A DNA stretch of 64,000 bases from assembly GCF_900142545.1 (NCBI RefSeq), contig NZ_FRBF01000016.1, positions 1 through 64,000 on the forward strand, read 5' to 3'. Under the pieces are notes generated by a model. The model had not been told where the DNA came from. It saw only the letters and a list, made by a program, of their open reading frames with translations, and ran no database searches. The stretch comes from Fibrobacter sp. UWT2 (lineage in GTDB: Bacteria > Fibrobacterota > Fibrobacteria > Fibrobacterales > Fibrobacteraceae). The translations under genes and the position numbers were made by a program. This document shows positions 26,686-35,378 of the stretch, piece after piece (positions within the stretch are counted from its first letter, which is position 1; each line of letters begins with the position of its first letter).

Positions 26686-28257
26686 TCAGTCCTTTACGCA
26701 ACGGACTGAAAACCCGTAGTACTTAGTGGAGTTGCCCAGGCCCACATCCGCGTAGTAGTAGTCCATAGCCACGTCGCACGCGCGGGAGCGATCGTTCTCA
26801 GTTGAGCACCAAAAATACGCGAGCCAGCCGTCATAATTGAAAGCATGATTCCATAAGCCAGCAGGCAAGACTGCAAAACCAAACGCATCCGTACCTTTGT
26901 TCTTATACCAGCCACTCTGCGACTTGAGAACCTTGCCCGCACTGGATTGGCCGCCCACTGCCGTGAACAGGACATCCCATTCCGTTTGCGATGGTAAGTG
27001 CCAGCCCGTGGGGCAAATGCCCTGCACCGTGCCGGTCAGATCGCAAAATTTGTCGTAACCGCATTCAAGCGGATTATCGGCATCATTTGCCAGTTTCACC
27101 GAGTCGATCGCCGCGGCCCAGGTGTAAAATCGACCTGTCACATCACAGTTTGCAGGTTCATCGTTGTAGCACCAGGACCAATCATATTTATCCTCACCCG
27201 AGCCTCCCTGACCAGGGTCAAAGTTCAGGTTTTCCGCCATCCAGGTTTGTTCACCAATTTTAACCGTCCTGTAAACCTTGCCATCACGAGTGTCCGTAAC
27301 AGAATCATACTTTATTTCAGGATTCAAGTAAGTCTCTTTGGGTAAACCCCAATCAAAGTCTTTCAAAGAACTTGATGATACTTCGCTTACACTGCTGCTA
27401 GACTCGCTACTACTAGACTTTGCCAAACTGCTACTGGATTTGGCTGAACTACTTGATTTTACACTACTACTGGACTGCATTGGGGCATCCGAATAGTCCT
27501 TGAGACAACGGACGGAATACCCGTTGTACTTATCGGTATAGTCCAGGTCCGCATCATCGTAGCCGTAGCCCATGAGCACGTTGTACACGCCATCGAATCC
27601 GCCCTCCGTAGAACTACTCCAGAAGTGCGCGACGGTGCCCTCGTAGTCGTAACCCCAATCACCGTAGATTCTGACGCCAGCAGGCAACGCCGAGAACGCA
27701 TAGGTGTCCGTGCCGTTGCCACTTGCCCCGTGATTATCACTCCAGCCGCCGGCGGACTTGAGCATCTTGCCCGCTATTGAATCTCCGCCAACCGCTGTGA
27801 AAAGCGTATTCCATTCATCGTCGCTGGGCAAGTGCCAACCAATGGGACAAGCTGTTGCCGCAGCAGCCCATGTGTAAAGGCGACCGTAGTTGGAGCAGTT
27901 GGATGGATCGTCGTCATAGCAGTAAGAGTTCGTCGTTTCATAGTTCAGGTTTTCCGCCATCCAAATCTGCGTGCCGATGGTAACAGTCTTGTAGGTCTGG
28001 CCATCGCGGGAGTCGATCATCACCCCCATAACTACAGTCGATGGATCAACAACACTCGATGACGAACTCTTCGCCTTTTCACTGCTAGATTCCGGGTCGC
28101 CGCCCGGAATGACGGAGGAGGAGGATTCGCCTTGCTCAACCGAAGAAGACGATTCAACACCCGGTTCTTCATTCGACCCTGCAGACGCCGACGAACTGTC
28201 ATCGCACCCGACAAAAGCAAATGCCACCAAACCCATCGTCAGAAGAATCTTTTTCAT
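26686..28257 (-). CDS. Lipoprotein with two Fibrobacter major paralogous domains
   Basis: A 523-residue lipoprotein with lipobox FVGC (Cys18). Ser-rich linkers occupy 20-70 and 262-305. Two TIGR02145-type domains follow them: about 78-258 (DGQTYKTVTIGTQIWMAENLNY, ACPIGWHLPSDDEW, FWSSSTEGGF, SVRCLKD) and 322-523 (DGKVYRTVKIGEQTWMAENLNF, GICPTGWHLPSQTEW, SVRCVKD). The second is very similar to the only domain of the protein encoded at 28870-30108, including the stretch FDPGQGGSGEDKYDWSWC. Part of the first linker, SSSVIPGGDPESSS, is encoded by a REP-like palindrome (28089-28113). Function unknown. Confidence 0.9.
   Translation of the reverse strand: MKKILLTMGLVAFAFVGCDDSSSASAGSNEEPGVESSSSVEQGESSSSVIPGGDPESSSEKAKSSSSSVVDPSTVVMGVMIDSRDGQTYKTVTIGTQIWMAENLNYETTNSYCYDDDPSNCSNYGRLYTWAAAATACPIGWHLPSDDEWNTLFTAVGGDSIAGKMLKSAGGWSDNHGASGNGTDTYAFSALPAGVRIYGDWGYDYEGTVAHFWSSSTEGGFDGVYNVLMGYGYDDADLDYTDKYNGYSVRCLKDYSDAPMQSSSSVKSSSSAKSSSSLAKSSSSESSSSVSEVSSSSLKDFDWGLPKETYLNPEIKYDSVTDTRDGKVYRTVKIGEQTWMAENLNFDPGQGGSGEDKYDWSWCYNDEPANCDVTGRFYTWAAAIDSVKLANDADNPLECGYDKFCDLTGTVQGICPTGWHLPSQTEWDVLFTAVGGQSSAGKVLKSQSGWYKNKGTDAFGFAVLPAGLWNHAFNYDGWLAYFWCSTENDRSRACDVAMDYYYADVGLGNSTKYYGFSVRCVKD
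28089..28113. repeat. REP-like palindrome inside a coding sequence
   Basis: ATTCCGGG (28089-28096) and CCCGGAAT (28103-28110) around a six-base loop, followed by GAC. These are the same arms as the extragenic repeat at 2576-2599. It is read in frame as the Pro/Gly part of a Ser-rich linker. Confidence 0.6.
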
Positions 28258-28309
28258 AAAACCTCCGGTAACCCGGTAACACTAATCCAAGGAACAATGT
28301 AGTATTTTA

Positions 28310-28323
28310 TATTTAGCGCAACC
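28310..28323 (+). promoter_or_regulatory. Candidate -10 element close to the acetyltransferase start
   Basis: TATATT at 28310-28315, 8 nt before the ATG at 28324, with no ribosome binding site. The string TATATTTAGCGCA is identical to one at 276-288. Confidence 0.45.
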
Positions 28324-28866
28324 ATGCTCCAAATTTTCGAAGTGACAAAAGATTCTCCGTGGTTGCCGCAGGTGAAGGCGCTGTACGAGTCAGCGTTTCC
28401 GGCGAACGAGCGGATTCCAATGAAGCAGTTGTTGAACAACAAGATTCAGCGGGAATTTTGTGCATTCGTGGATACGATTGATGGCACACCCACATTTTGC
28501 GGGTTCTCGAATTCGATTACACGGGGCACGATTACCAACATCGTCTATTTTGCAGTGGAGCCTACGCTACGCAGCCGCGGTTATGGTTCAGAGATCCCGA
28601 AAACCATCCGCGAACAGCACCCCGAGACCCGTCTGGTGGTTGACATCGAGGTCGAAGAAGATTCCAAAGACGCCAAGGAGCTTAAGCTTCGGGAGCGCCG
28701 CCGCAATTTCTACCAGCGCAACGGTTTTGAAGCCTCCCCGTTCGATTACCTATGGCAAGGCGAACATTACCGATTGCTCACGGTGGGCGGAACCGTTACC
28801 GAAAAGGAATTCCGCGATTTTTGGAAAGAAGTCCTCAAGGTCATTCCCGGCGCAAAATACCCGTAA
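28324..28866 (+). CDS. GNAT family N-acetyltransferase
   Basis: A 180-residue protein with the acetyl-CoA fold. The N-terminal strand and helix are EVTKDSPWLPQVKALYESAFPANERIP, motif A is YFAVEPTLRSRGYGSEI (the R-x-x-G-x-G loop that binds the CoA pyrophosphate), and motif B is RRRNFYQRNGFEAS. ALYESAFPxxER is common in acetyltransferases of the phosphinothricin or small-molecule type; the acceptor is unknown. It lies alone between two minus-strand lipoprotein genes; its stop is 3 nt from the end of the next gene, so transcripts converge. Confidence 0.85.
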   Translation: MLQIFEVTKDSPWLPQVKALYESAFPANERIPMKQLLNNKIQREFCAFVDTIDGTPTFCGFSNSITRGTITNIVYFAVEPTLRSRGYGSEIPKTIREQHPETRLVVDIEVEEDSKDAKELKLRERRRNFYQRNGFEASPFDYLWQGEHYRLLTVGGTVTEKEFRDFWKEVLKVIPGAKYP

Positions 28867-28869
28867 AAG

Positions 28870-30108
28870 CTAGTTCTTTACGCAGCGAACTGAATACCCG
28901 TTAAACTTGTCGAATTCGCCCAAGTACGCATTCTCGTAGTCAAAGTACAAGTCTATATAATATGCGACGTCGCTATCGAACTCTGTAGAGCTCCAGAAGC
29001 TCGCGTGTTCGCCTTCGAAAACGAAGTTGCTATTGCCAGCAGGCAACGCAGAAAAGCCGAAAGCATCTGTGCCGTTTCTTTTTTCGGTCCAGCCGCTCTG
29101 CGTTCTGAGGACCTTACCCGCAGTTGAATCGCCGCCAACCGCCGTAAACAAGGCGTTCCATTCGTCAGAACTGGGCAAATGCCAACCCGGCGGGCAAATT
29201 CCGTACACCGTATCGGGCAAGGAGCAGGTCTTGCCAAGGCCGCAATTCTGCGGATTGTCCACATCGTTCGCCAATTTCACCGAGTCAATGGCTGCAGCCC
29301 AGGTGTAAAAGCGTCCCGCCACATCGCAATTTTTCGACTTGTTGTCAAAGCACCAAGACCAATCATATTTGTCTTCACCCGAACCTCCCTGACCGGGGTC
29401 AAAGTTCAGGTTTTCAGCCATCCAAATTTGGTCGCCAATTTTCACCGTCTTATAGACTTTGCCATCGCGAGAGTCCGTAATAGAATCGTACTCTATTTCT
29501 GGATTCAGACGCAATTCTTTAGGAACTTTCCAACTCCAGTCTCCAGAATTAAGCAAGCTGCTGATAGACGTGGTATCAGGTTCGTCGCATAGGATCCAGT
29601 CCCCCTGTTCACACCTAGCATAATAAATTGGCGTACGCCCTGGTGCATGATTCGCCGCATACATATACGACCATGGCTTCACCAAGCCTTCATTTTCAGC
29701 ACTACATACCCAATCATCTGGAGCAACGCGAATCACGTCCCCGCCCCCTTCCATTAATTCTTCCGGAGATGTTGGAAAAGGTCCAGACCATTTACCACTT
29801 CCACATTTATAAAAATCTGTTGCGATTATAAAAGACGTACCCATGACATCTAGCACTTCCGTGTACTGCCGCATTAAGAATTTGCCCTCGTACTTTTCAT
29901 CGCAAGTACGATATTCCCCCGGATTAAAGGGTTCTTGCACAGAAGAACTTGAGGGAGGCTCTTCCGAGGAACTTGAAATGATTGCCTCAGAAGAAGACGA
30001 ATTCACAGAATCCACGGAATTTGCAATAACGGATTCAGAACTGCAGGCGCCCAATAAAGAAACGAATCCGACTTCAGCCACCCAACGCACAATAGAAAAC
30101 TTTTTCAT
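28870..30108 (-). CDS. Lipoprotein with a Cys-containing N-domain and one Fibrobacter major paralogous domain
   Basis: A 412-residue lipoprotein, lipobox LGAC (Cys22), then a short Ser/Glu linker. Residues 65-180 (from GEYRTCDEKYEGKFLMRQYTEVLD to YYARCEQGDWILC) form a separate Cys- and Trp-containing beta-rich module not seen in the other paralogues here. The TIGR02145-type domain (about 205-412) contains DGKVYKTVKIGDQIWMAENLNF, GICPPGWHLPSSDEW, KVLRTQSGW and SVRCVKN, closely matching the second domain of the neighbouring protein at 26686-28257. The same CCGGAGGTTTTATG leader is used. Function unknown. Confidence 0.9.
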   Translation of the reverse strand: MKKFSIVRWVAEVGFVSLLGACSSESVIANSVDSVNSSSSEAIISSSSEEPPSSSSVQEPFNPGEYRTCDEKYEGKFLMRQYTEVLDVMGTSFIIATDFYKCGSGKWSGPFPTSPEELMEGGGDVIRVAPDDWVCSAENEGLVKPWSYMYAANHAPGRTPIYYARCEQGDWILCDEPDTTSISSLLNSGDWSWKVPKELRLNPEIEYDSITDSRDGKVYKTVKIGDQIWMAENLNFDPGQGGSGEDKYDWSWCFDNKSKNCDVAGRFYTWAAAIDSVKLANDVDNPQNCGLGKTCSLPDTVYGICPPGWHLPSSDEWNALFTAVGGDSTAGKVLRTQSGWTEKRNGTDAFGFSALPAGNSNFVFEGEHASFWSSTEFDSDVAYYIDLYFDYENAYLGEFDKFNGYSVRCVKN

Positions 30109-30237
30109 AAAACCTCCGGCAACCCGATATAAAAAAGCTATAACAAATGTAGATAATTCAATGCTTAATTTATTTTATGAAAATATAATTAATACAAATC
30201 TTTACGTTCGACATTTGTTAACTTTGTATAAACTGTA

Positions 30238-31509
30238 ATGAACATGAAACGATACGAGCTTGACACAATCGGACAAATCTACGGACCCACGATTACCAAA
30301 ACGTGGAGTCCCACGTTCAGAGTGCAGGTTACATTGCACGAAACTGTCGACCCCGCATTGCTTCAACAGGCGACCGATAATCTCAGAAGTCGTTTTCCCT
30401 ACATTTTTGTGGCTCTGAAAAAAGGCTTATGTTCCTATTACTTTGAAGAAACCGACGAGAATTTGCAAGTTCAGCCAGATGGCGAACATATGCTTGCCTA
30501 TTACGGCATGGAAGAGGCTGCGCATCATTGTTTACGCGTCATTTATGGGAAAAAGCATATTGCCATCGAAATTCTGCATGTATTGACAGACGGAAATGGA
30601 GCAAACGTCATTCTGTTCACGCTTCTGCACCGCTATCTAGAACTGCGACACGGCTTGCCAGAAGTTCCAGCGAATTTCCGGCACAATTTGGTCTATTCCT
30701 TTAACGACAAGCCAATAGACGAAGAATCTGAAAACGCCTTCACAAAGAACGCTGGCTCAAATCCCATCAATTTGAAGGAGCCGAGGCCCTACAAGTTGCA
30801 AGGCAAGCGCCTTACGGACAAACAAGAGATTTACACCATAGGCGTTATCGATACCGACGCCCTCGTCGCCAAAGCGCATAGTTGCAAAGCAACCGTTACC
30901 ACATACCTTTCCGCTGTTATGGCCGAAGTTATCTGCGAACTTCAAAACGAGCAATGCCAAAAGAAAGCGGTCGCCATCGGCGTTCCTGTCGACCTCAGGA
31001 AGGTTCTTGCTAGCAAGAGCATGCGCAACTGTGTCGCCCAAAAGAATCTGGTACTTCTTCCCGAGCAACTAAATTACAGTTTAGAGCAAAAATGCGATTT
31101 GCTAGGCCAGCAGCTGAACCATTTTAGGCAAGACAAGGAATTGGTACGGAATCTGATTGCGGCCTACGTGACTCCATTGGAAAATCCACTAGTAAAGCAT
31201 ATTCCCTGCATCGTTAAGGACAGGGTTATCAGCTACCTGTACACCAGAGACGCCGATGCGGTCATGAGCATCAACCTTTCGAATCTTGGCGAAGTAAAAG
31301 TTCCCGAAGAGATGCGCCCTTTCATAGACCGAGTCTATTTTATTTTAGGGCAAGAAAAGACTATCCCCAACACTTGCACCGTCATCAGTTTCAACGGAAA
31401 AACATCCATCAATTTTACACGAAACATTCAAGAATCCGCTGTCGAAGACAGATTCTTCAGACACCTTAAGGAACTGGGTTTGAATGTTGACGTAGAACAA
31501 CTTAAATAA
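30238..31509 (+). CDS. Condensation/alcohol acetyltransferase-like acyltransferase
   Basis: A 423-residue protein of the CoA-dependent acyltransferase superfamily. The key motif HxxxDG is present as HVLTDG (about residue 119), within AIEILHVLTDGNGANVILFTLLHRY. The N-terminal half starts with the substrate-channel strand WSPTFRVQVTLHETVD and the C-terminal half has the bridging region AVAIGVPVDLRKVL and the DFGW-like position SFNGKTSINFTR. Such enzymes esterify alcohols or peptidyl carriers; the acceptor cannot be read. No Shine-Dalgarno is present, and a TATAAA at 30227-30232 ends 5 nt before the ATG. A lipoprotein gene follows after 12 nt and is probably co-transcribed. Confidence 0.75.
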   Translation: MNMKRYELDTIGQIYGPTITKTWSPTFRVQVTLHETVDPALLQQATDNLRSRFPYIFVALKKGLCSYYFEETDENLQVQPDGEHMLAYYGMEEAAHHCLRVIYGKKHIAIEILHVLTDGNGANVILFTLLHRYLELRHGLPEVPANFRHNLVYSFNDKPIDEESENAFTKNAGSNPINLKEPRPYKLQGKRLTDKQEIYTIGVIDTDALVAKAHSCKATVTTYLSAVMAEVICELQNEQCQKKAVAIGVPVDLRKVLASKSMRNCVAQKNLVLLPEQLNYSLEQKCDLLGQQLNHFRQDKELVRNLIAAYVTPLENPLVKHIPCIVKDRVISYLYTRDADAVMSINLSNLGEVKVPEEMRPFIDRVYFILGQEKTIPNTCTVISFNGKTSINFTRNIQESAVEDRFFRHLKELGLNVDVEQLK

Positions 31510-31521
31510 ACAGGAGGATAT

Positions 31522-32121
31522 ATGAAAAAACTCTTATTGCTGTCCCTTGCCCTACTGCTTGCAAGTTGCGCCCCCAGCCGCGTGGAGCCCACTGTCACAA
31601 CTAAGGGTTTTTCTGCATTCAACGGGCTATACACAAAAGTAACCAGTCGCACCCTGAGCACCCCTGTGCCTAAGCCTATTTCCGTAAAGTTCGACGGTGA
31701 CTGGGATATTCAAACCTCCTATTTTTCGCTTGAAAAGAATCTCGCCTTCTTCATGTGCACCAAGGAACCGGAACACATCCAGTTCAGGGGTATGCGCATT
31801 GACGATCTCTACCGTGATGCAACTTTCACTGTAGACAGGAACGCCCCCGAAGAAACGTTCATCAAATTCTACTTGCAATGGGATCACGACTTCTGGACCA
31901 CCAAACAAGAAATGATGAAACACGGTGACGCCTCCAGCCCCAAATACAACAGCGAAAAGAAATACGGCACCATCAAGACGGTCAATGGAGCATATCAGCG
32001 TTGTGTCCTTGCCGCTGTCGTTGAAGACGCCCTTTTCATGATGACCGGCGAAGCTGTAAACTCCGACAAGGACATTTGCGAGACTGAAGCCGAAATTTGG
32101 GAAAGTCGCGAATCGTTCTAA
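31522..32121 (+). CDS. Lipoprotein of unknown function
   Basis: A 199-residue lipoprotein, signal MKKLLLLSLALLLASC with lipidation at Cys16. The mature part has mixed alpha/beta character with no recognised motif; notable segments are DGDWDIQTSYFSLEKNLAFFMCTKEP and FIKFYLQWDHDFWTTKQEMMKHG. GGAGGATAT gives a strong ribosome binding site. Its closeness to the acyltransferase suggests that the pair acts on an envelope substrate, which is inference. Confidence 0.75.
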   Translation: MKKLLLLSLALLLASCAPSRVEPTVTTKGFSAFNGLYTKVTSRTLSTPVPKPISVKFDGDWDIQTSYFSLEKNLAFFMCTKEPEHIQFRGMRIDDLYRDATFTVDRNAPEETFIKFYLQWDHDFWTTKQEMMKHGDASSPKYNSEKKYGTIKTVNGAYQRCVLAAVVEDALFMMTGEAVNSDKDICETEAEIWESRESF

Positions 32122-32291
32122 AGGCGATTGTTTCGGGCTTTTAACCCGTTTTTGCAAGAATTTGTGACGTTCAGCATGCGTTTTTGCATGTTGTTTTTTG
32201 GGCATTCTTTTTCCCCGGAAAAGAATTATTTTTGTACTCGTAAGGGTCTCGTTATGAGGCCAGGTTATCTTTTTACGACAAGAGGGGTCCT

Positions 32292-33710
32292 ATGAAATCC
32301 AGATTCTTTTTGACCGCAGGATTTGCAATCAGCTTATTGTGCGCAGCCTGCAGTGACGACAGCAACAGCCTGAAAGCTAGCGACGCAGGCAAAGACGATG
32401 GTCATGTCGCAGATAAGACCACCCCCGAAAACCCAAACGTTGAAACGGCAGACGGAGCCACCTTCGAAACTAAAGGAAATAGATCTTACCACGTCAACGA
32501 CTACAGTTCCATCGAAGAAGCATCAGTCATGTACGACTCATACGATGTCAAGATGATTCGCACATTCGATGAAGTCTATACCACCGTTGAAGCGCCTTCT
32601 GTCGCCCCCGGAGGTGTCGTAGAAGACGTTCCCGTAGACTATGCTCCCGGCGGAGATCCCGGCGACGATTATAACGGCAGAACTTATGGCCTGCTCACCG
32701 CCTCCGAATGGAACGATTTGGACAATTGGAATGCCTGGAGTGAAATATTGGCAGGAGAATTTTCCGATAAGACGGCCTACTGGAAATTCTACCCCTCGAC
32801 TCTCGCCGCGGTCAAGGTCGTTGACGAAAACGGCACCGGTTTAGCCAACGTTTCCGTAGAACTCCTTAACGGCAACGACATAGAATTCGCAACCAAAACC
32901 GACAACTCGGGCCTCGCCTACTGCTGGGTCAAATTATACGAAGATGCAATCAAAGAAACCGTAAAGGCAGAAGACTTCTCGTTGAAAGTCAACGGCAAGG
33001 TTTCCGAAGCCCCCGTCGAGTTTTCGCTCCTAAGCGGCGAACTCAAGGTCAATACGATTACAAGCGACGCCAAGCAGGCAGATGCCAAGGCAGATGTCGC
33101 ATTCATCGTTGACGCCACCGGCTCCATGGGCGACGAAATCAGATTCCTCCAATCGGACCTCAGCTATATCATTGACCACGCCCACTCGGAAACTAACGTT
33201 GCTTTACGTACGGCAATCGTATTCTATCGCGACGAAAGCGACGAATACCTCACCCGCGGCAAGGACTTTTCCACTGATGTCGCGAACACCCAGGCATTCA
33301 TCGCCGAACAGTATGCTAGCGGCGGCGGTGACTACCCCGAAGCCGTACACTCTGCACTTGAAGCCACGCTGCAGAATTTCTCCTGGAACGAATCGGCACG
33401 TGCTCGTATCGCCTTCCTGATTCTTGACGCTCCCGCCCACCATCAGGACGACGTCATCGAAAGCCTTCAAAGTTCCATCCGCTTCTACGCCAAGAACGGC
33501 ATCAAGCTGATCCCCGTAGCGGCCAGCGGCGTCGACAAAGATACGGAATCCATGTTGCGCTTCTTTGACATCATCACGGGCGGCACCTACGTATTCCTCA
33601 CCGATGACAGCGGCATTGGGAATTCCCATATCGAAGCATCCGTAGGCGAACACGAAGTAGAAACGCTTGCTGACCTGATGATTCGCCTGATCAAGAAATA
33701 CGTGGAATAA
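32292..33710 (+). CDS. VWA-domain lipoprotein
   Basis: A 472-residue lipoprotein with lipobox CAAC (Cys19). A low-complexity region (20-160) is followed by an Ig/carboxypeptidase-regulatory-like fold (about 173-255: AAVKVVDENGTGLANVSVELLNG) and a von Willebrand A domain (about 262-472). The MIDAS is DATGSMGDE, a DxTxS variant typical of bacterial secreted VWA proteins, with the downstream Asp in GGGDYPEAVHSAL and the Asp in ILDAPAHHQDDV. It probably binds a metal-dependent ligand at the cell surface. Ribosome binding site AGAGGGG; a terminator follows. The 170-base upstream gap holds T-rich sequence and a weak GGGTT/AACCC hairpin, nothing else I recognise. Confidence 0.85.
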   Translation: MKSRFFLTAGFAISLLCAACSDDSNSLKASDAGKDDGHVADKTTPENPNVETADGATFETKGNRSYHVNDYSSIEEASVMYDSYDVKMIRTFDEVYTTVEAPSVAPGGVVEDVPVDYAPGGDPGDDYNGRTYGLLTASEWNDLDNWNAWSEILAGEFSDKTAYWKFYPSTLAAVKVVDENGTGLANVSVELLNGNDIEFATKTDNSGLAYCWVKLYEDAIKETVKAEDFSLKVNGKVSEAPVEFSLLSGELKVNTITSDAKQADAKADVAFIVDATGSMGDEIRFLQSDLSYIIDHAHSETNVALRTAIVFYRDESDEYLTRGKDFSTDVANTQAFIAEQYASGGGDYPEAVHSALEATLQNFSWNESARARIAFLILDAPAHHQDDVIESLQSSIRFYAKNGIKLIPVAASGVDKDTESMLRFFDIITGGTYVFLTDDSGIGNSHIEASVGEHEVETLADLMIRLIKKYVE

Positions 33711-33742
33711 GAAGATTCAAATTATCACCCTAAAAAAGCGAA

Positions 33743-33773
33743 AGGGCGGTCGAAAGGCCGCCCTCATTATTTT
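33743..33773 (+). terminator. Rho-independent terminator after the VWA gene
   Basis: AAGGGCGG TCGAAAGG CCGCCCT, then CATTATTTT. Confidence 0.8.
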
Positions 33774-33851
33774 GCACGCTTGCAGTCCCCCCTAAAATAA
33801 GGTATATTCGGGGCGTATAAAGATAAATTAAAGAAAAAAGGAGAAAATACA

Positions 33852-34502
33852 ATGAGCGAATGCAAGTCTGAAGATATGGATAAAGTTTGGATGAAGAGAA
33901 TCCGTAATCTGGCAGGCCTGATGGGAATGATTCTGCCTTGGGTTTCCTTACTCGGCGCCATTCTCGTTGCTCGCACCAAGGGTTTCCCTAATGATTTCTG
34001 GAGCCTTCTGTCCATTTCGGAAACTTACTATGTGACACCTCCGCTGGTAGGCATCTTGACGACAGCAGCTGTCGTGTTGATGTGCTATAAGGGCTATAGC
34101 ACCAAAGACCATGTGATTTCCGCCTTGGCTGGCGTTTTCGGTCTGATGATCGTCCTGTTCCCGTGTAAATGCCCTGCCGCCGAAGAAATTGTTGGATTTT
34201 TCCAGTTGCCTGTGAAAATCTCAGATATTATTCACTGTGCCTCTGCAGTCGCCTTCTTTTTGCTTTTATCGTACATGAGCTTGTGTCAATTTACTCAAGG
34301 TAAAAATGACACGCGTAACAAGCGCATCAAAAATATCATCTTCAAGATTTGCGGCATCGGCATGTTGGCCTCTTTGGCCATGATGGTCATCCCGGTCGAT
34401 TTCTTCGCAAAGACATTCGTCGTCGAAGCAATCGCACTAACCTTCTTCGGCGTCAGCTGGCTTGTGAAAGGTGAATTTCTCGGATTGTTGTCCGACGACT
34501 AA
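33852..34502 (+). CDS. Integral membrane protein of unknown function
   Basis: A 216-residue protein with five or six membrane helices (roughly 23-42, 60-80, 88-108, 122-145, 163-183, 190-208). Between helices 3 and 4 is a Cys pair, PCKCPAAE, possibly periplasmic. The pattern resembles small DUF998-like proteins only loosely. TATATTCGGGGCG at about 33802 and AAGGAG 9 nt before the ATG give a normal promoter and ribosome binding site. A membrane-anchored paralogous-domain gene follows after 70 nt. Confidence 0.7.
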   Translation: MSECKSEDMDKVWMKRIRNLAGLMGMILPWVSLLGAILVARTKGFPNDFWSLLSISETYYVTPPLVGILTTAAVVLMCYKGYSTKDHVISALAGVFGLMIVLFPCKCPAAEEIVGFFQLPVKISDIIHCASAVAFFLLLSYMSLCQFTQGKNDTRNKRIKNIIFKICGIGMLASLAMMVIPVDFFAKTFVVEAIALTFFGVSWLVKGEFLGLLSDD

Positions 34503-34572
34503 AAATTAAAAAAAAATGTTCATCGAAATAAAAAATATATTACTTTTATGAAGTCCTCAAAAAGGAGAAAAT

Positions 34573-35328
34573 ATGAGTACATCCTTTATCGTTTTTAATA
34601 TCATCGGTCTTGCAATCGTCATCATTGCAGCATTCCGCATCGGCATGCAGGTGAGCAAGGCGGCTAAGTTGGAAGCCCCGGAAGCGCAAAACAACAAGTC
34701 CTATGACGAATGCCTAGCCAAAAACAATACAAGCTTTAAATACGGTTCCTTTACCGATGCACGCGATGGCGAAACCTACCGCACCATAAAAATCGGCAAC
34801 CAGGTGTGGATGGCCGAAAACCTGCGCTATAAGACAGAAGACAGTTTCGCCCCCGGCAACGAAGAATCCAACGTTGCTCAATACGGCAGGCTCTATAAAT
34901 GGACTACCGCACTGAACATTCCTGCAGAATACCAGGAACAGTCCCCAGCAAAAGACATCAACATGTATCGCGAAATCAAGGCCGACAACTACCAGGGCAT
35001 CGCTCCGGAAGGCTGGCACATTCCGAGCATTAAGGAATGGGAAACCCTCATGGAAAACCTCCCCGCCAAGTCCAACGGTGTGGAATTGCGCAGTGAATGC
35101 ATCTGGCAAAAGCCCGGCACCGACACTTTGGGATTTTTCGCACTCCCTGCCGGTTACCGTTTCGACAACGGAGCCTTCTGCCAGTTCGGCAAGCGTGTTC
35201 GTTTCTGGTGCAAGGAAGAATACGGCACGGCCAATGCCTACCGTTTTAACCTTACCGAAGACTCCATGGACATCGAAGGTGTTTACAGATCCGACGCCAT
35301 TTCTGTCCGTTGCGTAAAGAACGCCTAA
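34573..35328 (+). CDS. Membrane-anchored Fibrobacter major paralogous domain protein
   Basis: A 251-residue protein. Unlike the other four paralogues it has no lipobox, but an N-terminal membrane helix (IVFNIIGLAIVIIAAFRIGM, 6-25), so it is held in the inner membrane or is the product of a start-anchor. The domain covers about 58-250: DARDGETYRTIKIGNQVWMAENLRY, YGRLYKWTTALN, GIAPEGWHIPSIKEW, FFALPAGYR and SVRCVKN, with the usual FWSS replaced by FWCKEE. Ribosome binding site AAAGGAG. It stands behind the membrane protein gene at 33852, possibly as one transcript. Confidence 0.85.
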   Translation: MSTSFIVFNIIGLAIVIIAAFRIGMQVSKAAKLEAPEAQNNKSYDECLAKNNTSFKYGSFTDARDGETYRTIKIGNQVWMAENLRYKTEDSFAPGNEESNVAQYGRLYKWTTALNIPAEYQEQSPAKDINMYREIKADNYQGIAPEGWHIPSIKEWETLMENLPAKSNGVELRSECIWQKPGTDTLGFFALPAGYRFDNGAFCQFGKRVRFWCKEEYGTANAYRFNLTEDSMDIEGVYRSDAISVRCVKNA

Positions 35329-35378
35329 TTTAAACTTTCACAGGAAATCCTTCATGCCCCGCATGGAGGATTATATTT

